Positions 12,601 to 24,600 of a DNA stretch of 64,000 bases are shown in pieces. Source of the stretch: Aurelia coerulea (taxonomy: Eukaryota; Cnidaria; Scyphozoa; Semaeostomeae; Ulmaridae); contig CM076958.1 in the NCBI GenBank assembly GCA_039566865.1, positions 1,798,001-1,862,000 on the forward strand, read 5' to 3'. The translations under genes were made by a program, and so were the position numbers. The notes beneath the pieces were generated by a model. The model did no database searches. It had not been told where the DNA came from and worked only from the letters and a program-made list of their open reading frames with translations. Positions within the stretch are counted from its first letter, which is position 1. Each line of letters opens with the position of its first letter.

Positions 12601-15600
12601 CTATCTAGGAAATGTTTGGTCCTTATGACAACAGCAGGAAGAATGAAGGTCTTTTTATGAAGTAGAGAACACCACGCGTTCAATTAAAGGACCAAGAATT
12701 TTTGGTTTCTGCCACTTGTAAGCGATGCTTAGTGACTTAAAGCTGTGACCAGAGGTTTGTTTACTTCTACCTATAATCTGAAGGTAATTCTAGGGAACAT
12801 TGAGAGCTTTCATTATCGAGGCAATGTCTTGGTCCTTCCCCTTGGAGTGAACTCCCCTCATTCATCAATGCCTTTGTCTTCCGTTTTTCAATGTACTTCC
12901 TCTGGGCTCTATCCTGGCCCTGTGTCGATTTTTTGCTTCTCACTGCCTCTTGCCTATTGCCTAATAACTCCTTACTTATTCATTCCTCTGCCCCGAATCA
13001 GTTGCTTTTGATTGACAGCTTATTTCAAAGCGATTCGCGATTGGATACAAAGGGAATCCTCTCAACCTGTAAGGCAAACTCTCGCCTAGTACACGCGAAA
13101 GGTGGTTTTAAAGAGAAGTTATGTACTCATAACGAAAGAAGAAGGGTAAAACTAAGATCTGTCTGGCGGATTTTGTTTATTTGATTCAGGAGATGTTACG
13201 TACTCGTTTCATTTAGGCCCTAAATACGCGAGAATTACAATGCCTTCTGCTCCTCTTCTGAATCAAATAAACAAAATCTACCCCCCAGATCTTTAGATTT
13301 ACCCTTCTTCTTTCGTTACCAAAGATTTTCCATATATTTAGCAAACTGAGATTGCGCTTCAATCTTGATATATTTTGGCATAAAACTGGGTCTTTTTGCC
13401 TATCTGACAAGTAAAGTTATATGTTGATTTTGCAAATATAGTGTAAAAGAACCAAAAGTTATCATTTTTTACGGCCTTGTAATTCAAATTTGTGAACAAG
13501 CCTCCTCTCTAATAGACCCCCCTCTGGAGTCACCAAAAATGAATCCCCCCACCCCTCGGGTGCTTGATAGAGCTTTTACGGTACCTGAAATTCCTTTCAA
13601 ACCATCAAATCAAAGGAAAGATGCGTCAGTGCCCGTGCTTCTCCATCCCTCCCCTGCATATGCACTCCTCTACATCTGCCCTTCTCTACATACGGTAACA
13701 CGTGCAGGTGCTCTTATTAAATCTAGTGCTTGATAGCGAATAGAAAAAACATTACGAATTCATAGCAAAGGAAGGTTTCGCGGTTTTGTGGGCAGCTGTC
13801 GAAGGCTCGTAGTCACACACAAAAATCAACTTTCGATCTCTCTTGCTGCAGAAATAAGCGAGATGGACAAGAAAGATAAAGAAAAGAAGCCGATGATTTC
13901 TTTCTCAAGATGTATCAGTGAAATCACGCAATATGACCAATCACCTGGAGTGATACGACGAAACCGTCAGGAAAATCTCGACAAGCGTAGTACAAGTGAG
14001 CCCATTTTGAATTACCTTTAAACCTTTGTAACAGCCTGGTTCACATTAGGTTAGGTCGCTGGAGTCGCTTAACATATATTCCAGATCTTTAAAAAGGTTG
14101 ATGTAAAACGATGTCGCTTCAACTTAAAACTGAATCACTCCAAAGAAACTTCATCTATTCTGCTATAATACTACCGTTGGACATTTCTGAAATATTCAAT
14201 GTTTTCAGAATTAGAGTAATTTATTTTACTTCAGTAATTCAAGAAAATTTTGAAAAAACTTAAACCATCGTCATTTCTAATTTTTTTGACGAAACATGAA
14301 ATGATTTTCAAGAAAACCATATTTTATGGATGTCTACAATATGGTATCAAGCAAGCGTCTTTCTCTCTTCTGGTTTATTATTTAGAAATTTGATGACGTC
14401 ACGTCCTCAAATGAGTTGAACATAAAATACGCTGTAATTTCGAAAAATATTCACGATTTATTGAAGCAAAATTACCGTGGCTGATTTGGAAAATATGCCG
14501 CTATTTTCGAAAAACGCGGCAAAAATTACGGTGAAATGTGCGGCCACATGTTATAAAACGCAGCCCCACATTGTAACATGCGGCCGCATGTTTTACCGTA
14601 ATTTTTGCCACGTTTTTGTAAAAATGCGGCCGCACTTTTCAACGAAGAATGTGTCCCTCGTGGTCTGCAAAGTACCTCAGAGAAGGTATTTCCTTGTGTT
14701 GTGCAGTCAGTAATTTATAAAATGCTTTCTATGGAGCTGTGCCTTTTAAAGAAATATAAAAAGCCTGAGAGCAGACAGAAAGCATTTGTGAAAGGGAGGG
14801 AATCCCTGCCTGATGTTTGATAAGACATAATTTTGATGTCATTGCCTTGCTAAATTAACCGAGTACGTTTGTTCATTGTTTCCATAGATGGGGAACATTG
14901 CATATTTCTGCCTGGAAATCTTAAAGACTTCTGACAGAAATCATGGCGTTGTTTTCAAGCAGTCTCTTAAGTCATGCAGAAGTAATTTTCTTCTCATAGA
15001 AATTTTGTATCATACTGATCACTGAAGGTCCCAGTCGGCTACACCCGTCGGCTTTTACCTATACAAGTTTATTACATTTCAAAATTTGATCAAAGAGCTG
15101 CGTGTAGCATTTCTGCAAGCAGTTTAAGATTCCGGGCTGGAGACTGAAAATTGGATCGACAAAACTCGGCAAAATTGGCGGTAAAGTATGCGGCCACACA
15201 TTGTAAAATGTGGCCGCACATTATCTGATGCGGCCGCACTTTATGATGTGTTGCCGCACATTTCACCGCCATTTTTGCCGTATCTTATATGCCCTAACTT
15301 TATGAAATACCGACCACATGTATAAACTGCGGACTAAAACTACAAACTATTAAGATTATATATGCGGCCACATCTTGCAACGTACGGCCGCATGTTACAA
15401 TGTGGGGCCGCGTTTTATAACGTGCGGCCGCACATTTCACCGCAATTTTTGCCACGTTTTTCGAAAATTGCGGCATATTTTCCAAATCAGCCACGGTACA
15501 AAATAGTTAAAGTTTCTTTCAAGCCATTCAGTCCAAAGACATAGGAGTTTGCATCCACCTCTTTACTTTTACGCCAATAAAGATTTGAAACCTATGCAGA

Positions 15601-18600
15601 GTTGCTGGCGCCTTAATAAAGGCGTTGATTCTTTGCAAAACTTTTAATTAAATGTGTAAAATTCTATTCCCTATTCTTTCAATCAAATTGTTTGATGGAA
15701 GCTTTATGTAATTTACTATAACCCAGACAAAGAGATCATTTTTAATACCATCATTATTTTTAAAATCACAGCGATTTCAAGTTTTATGAAAGGAAACAAG
15801 GACAGATTTTGTAACACAATAGCATGAGATGATCTGTCGACACTTGAATTCAAAGCGATTAGCGACTGCAGACAAAGGAAATTCTCCAAACCCTAAATTA
15901 AAAACAAACAAAGCCGCAAAAGTTTCTCTGAAACCCAAGTAGCTAGCGCGCTCGTTGTGCATTCCAGAAATTGTTTTCATGCATGAGCATATATCCAACA
16001 AGAAAGATATATCTACACATTTACCGCGGGTAGTTTATTTCTTTGGTTCAGAAGCTGAGCAGTAAGTGTTTTAATTACACCCAAAATAATAAGAGATTTG
16101 AATCGCTTCCCTATCGGCTTTTGAAGCAAATAAATTAAATGCCCGTCGCCCCCGGCCCGTCGCAGATGTGTAGATAGATCCTTCTTCTGTCGACCTATAC
16201 TCATGCTTGCTCTTAGAGACAAGTTCTGGAATGCAGAACGAGCGAACTAGCTACCTGGGTTTCAGAGAAACTTTTGCGGCTTTGCTTGTTTTAGTCAGGG
16301 CTGTTAGTGAAAAAATCGTGCACATTGTGATAGAAGCATGAAACTTGGAAAGGGTACACAGTTTGATGCACTGAAAAAGATAGGATGCAGACCCCTTCGA
16401 AAAAATGTCCCCTAATGCTATTTTTAGACTGGGGTACTCGTTTCCAGGCCTTCACAGTGGTTGTTATGATAATATTGCTGCAAATTGTGATATTAGCATG
16501 AAACTTGGTAAGGATACACAGTTTGATACGGTGAAAAAGATAGGATACAGACCCGTTCGAAAATTTGCCCCCTAAAGCTATTTTTAGACTGGGGTACTAG
16601 GTTCCAGTCCTCAACAGTGGCTACTATAATAACATTACTGCAACTTGTGATATTTGCATGAAATTTGGTAAGGATACACAGTTTGATACGCTGAAAAAGA
16701 TAGGATACAGACCCCTTCAAAAATTTGCCCCCTAAAGCTATTTTTAGACTGGGGTACTAGGTTCCAGTCCTCAACAGTCGTTACTATAATAACATTACTG
16801 CAACTTGTGATATTTGCATGAAATTTGGTAAGGATACACAGTTTGATACGCTGAAAAAGATAGGATACAGACCCCTTCAAAAATTTGCCCCCTAAAGCTA
16901 TTTTTAGACTGGGGTACTAGGTTCAAGCCCTCAACAGTGGCTACTATAATAACATTACTGCAAAGTGTGATATTTGCATTAAACTTGGTAAGGATACACA
17001 GTTTGATACGCTGAGAAGAAAGGGGTGCAGACCCCGTTGAAGAATTGCTAGCCTGCGTGCAGACTCATCGAGCAGTTGAATCTGCATGCAGGCTAAGAAT
17101 TGCCCTCTAATGCTATTTTTAGACTTGGGTACGAGGTTCCAGGCCTCTACAGCAGTTATTATAATAACAGTACTGTGTAAATTGTGATTTCGCACCAATA
17201 CTTAGTGAGAAGACACAATTTGATACGAGGAAAATAACAGGATAGAGACTTTTGTTGAAGCTTGCCACCTAATGATATAGGCTCTGGTACTCTTGATTTC
17301 TTGCAAGGGAGTGTCGCATACAGTAAAAACCCGCACATAAGAACCTAAGATTTTGAACTCAGCCTGTTTAGATTCTTATGCAACGAGGCACATCCAGTAA
17401 TCAGGTGGTTGGTTCTTAACAGAGGGACATATGTGAATCTAAATCTTAGCCAAACTTATGTACGCTCTTTGCCCTATCCATTTCAACTAAAGCTTACCCT
17501 ACAGGTCCGCCTATAACAGTTCTGTAAGTTATGTTTTGGAGTTCACGAAAGTGGTTGATTGGCAAACAGATTGCATTTATTTCCCAATTAATACTTACCA
17601 GCAATAGACCTAATCAGGAAGTGGGCAAAAATGCGTCAGCCCTTAACTGCCTGAACAATGCATACCTTTATGGACGGTGATTGGAACAGGGAAAATACAA
17701 TTTCCGGCTAACACACCTGTCCCACGGTGGAGGAAACCGCGAGAAAAGGGAAAAGAAAGCAAAAGGAAGTTAGAGAGAAAAGGGAGGGTAAAGGGTGGGG
17801 AAAACGATGCAATCCATCCCAAAATGAATTCTAGAACATGTCATAGAAATCAAATTTATAACGGGGAGTAATTTGATCTGCTGCCCACGAGGTAAATGGC
17901 CTGACCTGCGCAGAGGCCAAGCCCCCGCTCGAAACTGCGCAGATGGGAACCTATTTTCTCTGGTTGTATTAACTGCGGTTAAACCATTGTCTAACCGGTA
18001 TTTAATACTTACCAGCAATAGACCTAATCAGGAAGTGGGCAAAAATGCGTCAGCCCTTAACTGCCTGAACAATGCATACCTTTATGGACGGTGATTGGAA
18101 CAGGGAAAATACAATTTCCGGCCAGAGGACACGAATGTGTACCCACCAAGCGCCGACAACCGATACAAAAGGGCCTTGAACTTACATACCCCTCCCAATT
18201 CCTGACGGAGGTGCAAGAGCAGAAAAGCGGAAAATAGACAGAGAAGTTATAAGGACCACAAAGGACAGTGGTGAGAAAAGCAGAGGCAAACTGAGGATAC
18301 TATGTGCCAGCATGAAGGCAACATCTGCAAACAACTATATGTAAGTCATGGCCATAAACTTGGCAAAGGCTATCAAACCCATCACAACAAGAACTATGGC
18401 AAAAGGCTACCACACATTGCATTAACTCCATACGTTAACAACTGCACCATAGCCAGCAACCTGTGACACCAGGCCAGAACACTGCAGCCCCATGGCGGAC
18501 AAGTATTGTACCAAGTCCAAAAACCATGGTGGCCAATAAACATAGCACCATGGCCACAATACTTCAGCAGCATGACCGACAAACAAGCATGGCACCATGG

Positions 18601-21600
18601 CGAAGACACTATGGCACCATGGCCCAACACATGGCACCATAGCCAAACTACTGCGGCACCATGGCCGACTAATATGGGACCAAAGCTGACAAAAGCAACT
18701 GCAGCCTCGTGACCGATAAAGATGGCACAATGGCCAAAAATACTGCGGCACCATGGCCAACAAATATGGGACCAAAGCCGACAAAAATCACAGCACCTAT
18801 GGCCGATAAAGATGGCATCCGGACCCAACCCCTACTGCCCCATATATGAAGACCCTGGCACAATGGCCCAAAACTTGTGAAACCATGGTGACAAACATGG
18901 CACAATGGCATACATACTGTGGCTCCATGGCTGACAGACATGGCACCAACGCTGAGAAAAAAAAAAATTGCAGCCCTATGGCTGGGCACTATTTCCCAAA
19001 CACTACTGCACCATGGACGAAATGCATGGCCCAATGGCCAAAATGTTGCAAAACCATGGCAACAAACATGTCACTAAGACCAAAAACCGCTGCACCATGG
19101 CTGATAAACATGGCACGATGGTTGCAAACTGTTGCACCATGGCTGAGAAACATGGCACCCTGGCCAAAACACTACAGCACCATCGCCGAAAACATGGCAC
19201 CTGGCCAACATACTGTGGCACCATGGCCGACAAGCATGGCACCACAGCACACACACTGCGGCACCATGGCTGACAAGCATGGTATCGAGGCCAAACCGCT
19301 ACGGTACTATGGCTGAAAACATGGCACTATGGCCAAAACACTATAGGACCGTGACCGAAAACATGGCACCATGGCCACACATTATGGCACCATGGTGAAA
19401 TAAGGCACCATGGCCAAAACACTACGGTACCATGGCCGAAAACATGGCACTATGGCCAAAACACTATGGCACCATGGCCGAAAACATGGCACCATGGCCA
19501 AAACACTACGGCACCATGGCCGAAAACATGACCACATGGCCAATATACTACTACACCGTGGCTGAAGCCTGGCACCATGGCCAACTACTACGGCACCATG
19601 GCCAAAACACTATGGCACCATGGCCGAGAAACATGGCACCATGGCCAACTACTACGGCACCATGGCCGAAAACATGGCACCATGGCCAAAACACTACGGC
19701 ACCATGGCCGAAAACATGACCACATGGCCAATATACTACTACACCGTGGCTGAAGCCTGGCACCATGGCCAACTACTACGGCACCATGGCCAAAACACTA
19801 CGGCACCATGGCCAAAACACTATGGCACCATGGCCGAAAAACATGGCACCATGGCCAACTACTACGGCACCATGGCCGAAAACATGGCACCATGGCCAAC
19901 ATACGACGGCACCATGGCCGAAAAACATGGCACCATGGCCAAACACTACGGCACCATGGCCGAAAACATGGCACCATGGCCAACATACTACGGCACCATG
20001 GCCTAAAACATGGCACCATGGCCAACCTACTACGGCACCATGGCCGAAAACATGGCACCATGGCCAACATACGACGGCACCATGGCCGAAAAACATGGCA
20101 CCATGGCCAACATACTACGGCACCATGGCCGAAAACATGGCACCATGGCCAACATACGACGGCACCATGGCCGAAAACATGGCACCCTGGCCAACGTACG
20201 ACGGCACCATGGCCGAAAAACATGGCACCATGGCCAACATACTACGGCACCATGGCCGAAAACATGGCACCATGGCCAACATACTACGGCACCATGGCCG
20301 AAAACATGGCACCATGGCCAACATACGACGGCACCATGGCCGAAAAACATGGCACCATGGCCAAACACTACGGCACCATGGCCGAAAATATGGCACCATG
20401 GCCAGAACACTACGGCACCATGGCCAAAAACATGGCACCATGGCCAACATACTACGGCACCATGGCCGAAACACATGGCACCATGGCCAAAACACTACGG
20501 CACCATGGCCGGAAAAACAAAAAACAAAACCAAACAAAAACAAGAAACAAAATGGCACCATGGCCAAAAAACTGCGGCACCATGGCCGAAAACATGGCAC
20601 CATGGCCAAGATACTGCGGCACCATGGCCGAAAATATGGCACCAACGCCAACCACCGTTCTACCATGGCTAATAAATGATGGCACTTTGGCCAAACTACT
20701 GCGGAACCATGCTAAACAAAGCATGGCTGATAAGTGGGGCACCAAGCAGAGAAAAGCTTGTAATCTGGTTTCTGCCTTGTCCAGGACAAGGAAACAAAAT
20801 ACTGCATCTAAAATTTTCGTAAGAGAACCATGTTCCCTTTTTAAAGATCCCTGTTTGTTTATGTTTTTGTTTTTTTTTGTTTTTTTGTTTTTCCTTATTT
20901 TTATTTATTTATTTATTATTTTTTTTTTTTCTATTTTTCGAATTGTTGTTTTCGGTTACATTTAGCCACAGCCTTCAACCACTTAACAAAAGTCTACTAA
21001 TCTTAATTTGTGTAAAATGCTCAGATGCCATTGAGTGATACTGCCAAAGCCAAAGATTTGATGCTGAAATGAGACGATTTTGAGGCAGTTTGGTATAAGC
21101 TTGACAGGCTTCGCTTGACCAACGACCTAAGCTTGATCCAGTGGTAAAAGCTTGATAGTCTGGAAATGTTAATGAAGCAGCTGCAGTGGCGGCACCCATG
21201 CGGAAGCTGTGAGGGTGAATTGACCCTGCCCTCCTGCTGTATGAAGTAGCTGCAACGTCTTGTTCAATTTGCACTTGGACAATGGTGATCCATCTTAGTA
21301 CACAAATTGTGGACCCAAAGTCATTCCACAAACTGCAAGGTAAGTCATGAGATGGCTATTCCTGGGCACAAAGAAGAATCGGATTGAGGGAGTAGGACTG
21401 AGCATCCCTCCCCAAACTGATCAGTTTTCAAACCTGCAAGGTGTATGATTGCCACACTTGGGACTTGTGCCCTGTCAGCGCAAACATGTGAAACTGATAA
21501 AGGCACATTACTGGATAAAACCTGAACTTGGGACTGTAAATTCTGCAGCCCTCTAATTTAAAACAAAAGATTCATATTGTGAGCTTTGCAGGACCTTTCT

Positions 21601-24600
21601 TTATACTCCTTGGACAACAAAAACCCTCAATAACACAGGGTATCAGTGGAAGATTTAAGAAAGGGTCAGGAAACCCTCCTGACACCTGCAAGGTACGAAT
21701 TGCTGCTAGACTCACCTTCAGCATTGATGTTTGGCAAGTTTTGCTCAGTTTTCCAATAAAATGCCGCAATGATGATTTCAAAGCTGGACATAGAGACCCA
21801 TTTTATGCGCAAAATCGATCTGTTCACCAAAACAAAAGTAACAAATCAATTCCTGGGCAGAGGAATAAATTCATTTGGTATTAGTAGATAGGGCATTGCT
21901 TAGTAATCCTTGCCAGCAACTGTCCACTGTGGAAAAGTTAGCTGATGCAGCAACCACTCTGGTATCATTAATGAGACTGTATGCACATCAGGGCCAGCTA
22001 TGTAGAATGTACCGGATCAAGTAAGCGCCTAAGGAAGGGTTTTCCCAAGACAATAGCCTGACCACAGTGCTGTAGTAAAGCAATCAGTGATAGCAACTCA
22101 TTTTCCATACCATGTATTTCCTTATCCCAGGTAGTGTAGAAAGAGCTGTGCAAACTTTTAGTAGCTTCTCATCAGGGAGCCGCAGTCCTAGATCCAAGGT
22201 GTCCATCCCATTGATGTTATATCGGTGCTAGGGGTTCAGTCCCATAGGGAAGGCCTGGCAAGAAGAGGGCACTGTACTACAGAAAAGGGTCACCATCTGT
22301 AAGGCCTCTTGAAGTCAAACTTGGCCAGCATAGCGCCCTGACCTATTTCCTTATCATGGTCAAAGCTTCTGGTACAGCTTCATGCAAAACCTCTGTGTCC
22401 GAGTCATCAACTAAACTTGGCATGTAAATCCGATGAAGGAGGAACATCCGAAGGTCTGGCTACTTATCAAATTTCCTCCTGAAGATAATTATCAATTATA
22501 TCTGGCAGGTCCAAAGAAAATAAACAGTATATTCCCACGCAGGCTCACTGATTTGAGTCCATTCAAAAGCAATCCGTCCCCCATTGCTCTGACCCTGGTT
22601 ACTGCTTTATTTACCTTATTTACGCTGCAGCTAAACCCACGCATCACTGAGCCCCTATGACCCCGATTTCTTTGAATAAGCGAATTAACGCCAACTTCTG
22701 GAATATACAATAGAGATCTTTATCGGTTTCATTTTCATTCATCAAAGAGGACAAATTGCCTTAAATTAAATAGCTTGCTCATCAACAAGAGCCTGTGGAA
22801 AAAAAAAAATAAACAATATATCAACACTGGGCTCATAAACACGAGTCCCGTTGAATTAAGTAACTTGTGCATCAACATGAGCGTGCAGAAAAAGTGAACA
22901 ATATATCCACACTGAGCCCATCCATTTGAGGCCCTTTAAATCAAATTGCTGGCAATTGACTGGAGCATGCAGCAATAATAAACAAAATAATCACACTGGG
23001 CTCATAAACTGGAGTCCCATTCAAAATTAAATCAACTAACCTGCTCATCAACTTGAACATGCAGAAAAAGCAAACAAATTATTCACAATGACCTCATAGA
23101 CTACAGTCCCTTGCATTAAATAATAACTCATCACAGCAACAATACATTCTCCTTATTGGGCTCATTGATTTGAGTCCCATTAAATCAAATAACTTAAACT
23201 CATCCATTTGAGCATAAAACACACGGAAACATAAACAATAAAGTCATACGTAACTGGGCTTATAGACTTGAGTCTCGAGTCCCATCAATTTGCTCATCGA
23301 CTTGAGAACGCATAAAAACAAGCACTGTATTCACATTCCTAGGCTCCTTCGTTGGGTTGACCATAACAATAAACGACTTGCTCATCGACTTGTGCGTGGA
23401 GATAAAACCCGACTATGTCAATGAAAATATTCACATTGATTGGGCTCGCTCATTAACTACCTTGAGTCCTACTGCAATTAAATTAAACAATTTGCTTGTC
23501 GACTTGAGTGCGGAATTAAATTATTCTGCGAGCTTGTAAAACCAGCTCCTGATGATAAAAGCAACTGCTGGCTGAAGGAAGGGGCAGTGACACTCCCCCC
23601 CCCCCACCGTTGCTGCTGTCTTATCGGTCCGGAAGAAGATCAAAGACCTCCCTGCAGAACCTTCATTGACATTGTTGTCTCCCATCCATCTATATTTATA
23701 ATAATCGATTACCAAACTTTCAACTTTGCTTAGGCTTTTCAACACAGACGAGTATATTGGCAGAAATAATTCTAGCACAGGAAGAATTTATTCGGAACAG
23801 TCTCACCAAAACAGCGACTTGAACAGCTCACACCACAGCGATAACACCTCAAAAAGTTTCATCTTTGTTTATACATGGCCTAAACGGCCTAACCTTCCTG
23901 TTGTGTCCCGATCCGATGCCACAAAGCTCGATCGATGATTGGCATGAAAACACAAGGACAGCACTCTGGAACACCAGACTTCGCTCACCAGGACTATAAA
24001 ATTGACATGCATATAAATTCTTGCGCATAAAGAATCTCTAAACTTGAAGAAAACGATGCAATCCATCCCAAAATGAATTCTAGAACATGTCATAGAAATC
24101 AAATTTATAACGGGGAGTAATTTGATCTGCTGCCCACGAGGTAAATGGCCTGACCTGCGCAGAGGCCAAGCCCCCGCTCGAAACTGCGCAGATGGGAACC
24201 TATTTTCTCTGGTTGTATTAACTGCGGTTAAACCATTGTCTAACTGGTATTGAATGAATGAAACCCTTTATTAAGAACCTAATGATATCAGGCTGAAATA
24301 GTTCTTATCCATTGGGTCCAAAAATATTTGATTTCAGGCTGTAGGTTCTTAATAGATGAAGGCTCTTATGTGCGGGGTTTTACTGTAGTGCCTTTTCAGT
24401 AAGGGTCAAAATTGAGAGGTTTCACTTCAAAATAAAAGAAAGCCCAAACACTCCTCTCCTATCATTTTTCAACAATTGTTTGCAGACAGAATCCATTATA
24501 CGATACGAAAAAAGCATATTTACAAGAAGTGGAGGAAGGCTTTGAAACAGGTGCAAATGGAAAAGGAAGGGGCCAAACTAAATCGCTCTGCTCCATTTGT

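Larger units (their letters stand above)
9929..13851 (+). other. Intron: dispersed repeats, otherwise undefined
   Basis: It holds the GAGCTC-ended element, the repeat copy at 11400, and a MITE-like stretch at 13000-13330. The latter has near-inverted halves and matches 56960-57240 around CGAAAGGTGGTT and AACGAAAGAAGAAGG. I see nothing definite in 11800-12990 and 13330-13851. Confidence 0.4.
17588..24251 (-). mobile_element. DIRS-type (PAT/Ngaro-like) retroelement with split direct repeats
   Basis: The right-terminal 203 bp (24049-24251) is repeated at 17800-18002 with one difference seen. The left-terminal 121 bp (17588-17708) is repeated without visible change at 18002-18122. The two internal copies abut, so they reproduce the junction that would form if the ends were joined in a circle. 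That is the split-direct-repeat design of PAT and Ngaro elements, which use a tyrosine recombinase (established knowledge). Recombinase and reverse-transcriptase remnants lie inside on the minus strand, in the expected order before the internal junction. The copy is decayed. A satellite fills 18.4-20.7 kb. Confidence 0.8.
17321..24385. mobile_element. TA-flanked MITE interrupted by a DIRS-like element
   Basis: The ends CAGTAAAAACCCGCACATAA and CAGTAAAACCCCGCACATAA (inverted) lie between TA pairs (17319-17320, 24386-24387). Without the insertion at 17588-24251 it would be about 400 bp, the size of its relatives at 31064-31470 and 49090-49517. Confidence 0.8.

Noticed and set aside
16493..17198. 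Repeating frames with LSFSPYQTVYPYQ-type peptides on the minus strand
   Set aside because: Translation of the 160-bp minisatellite; the inverse array gives the same on the plus strand.
18400..20760. CRISPR-like regular repeats
   Set aside because: Tandem array without unique spacers in clearly eukaryotic DNA.
19765..20965. Long open frames (304 and 385 codons) on both strands, reading as Met/His/Pro/Trp-rich repeats
   Set aside because: They come from a 42-bp satellite whose period is a multiple of three. All frames stay open and there is no frame preference or domain.
20975..21331. A host XerC-like recombinase gene
   Set aside because: Only the C-terminal part is present, and it lies inside a split-direct-repeat element on the expected strand.
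17588..24251. Reading the split repeats as ordinary LTRs
   Set aside because: The two terminal sequences differ from each other. Only the internal abutting copies match both ends, which is the split-direct-repeat pattern, not LTRs.
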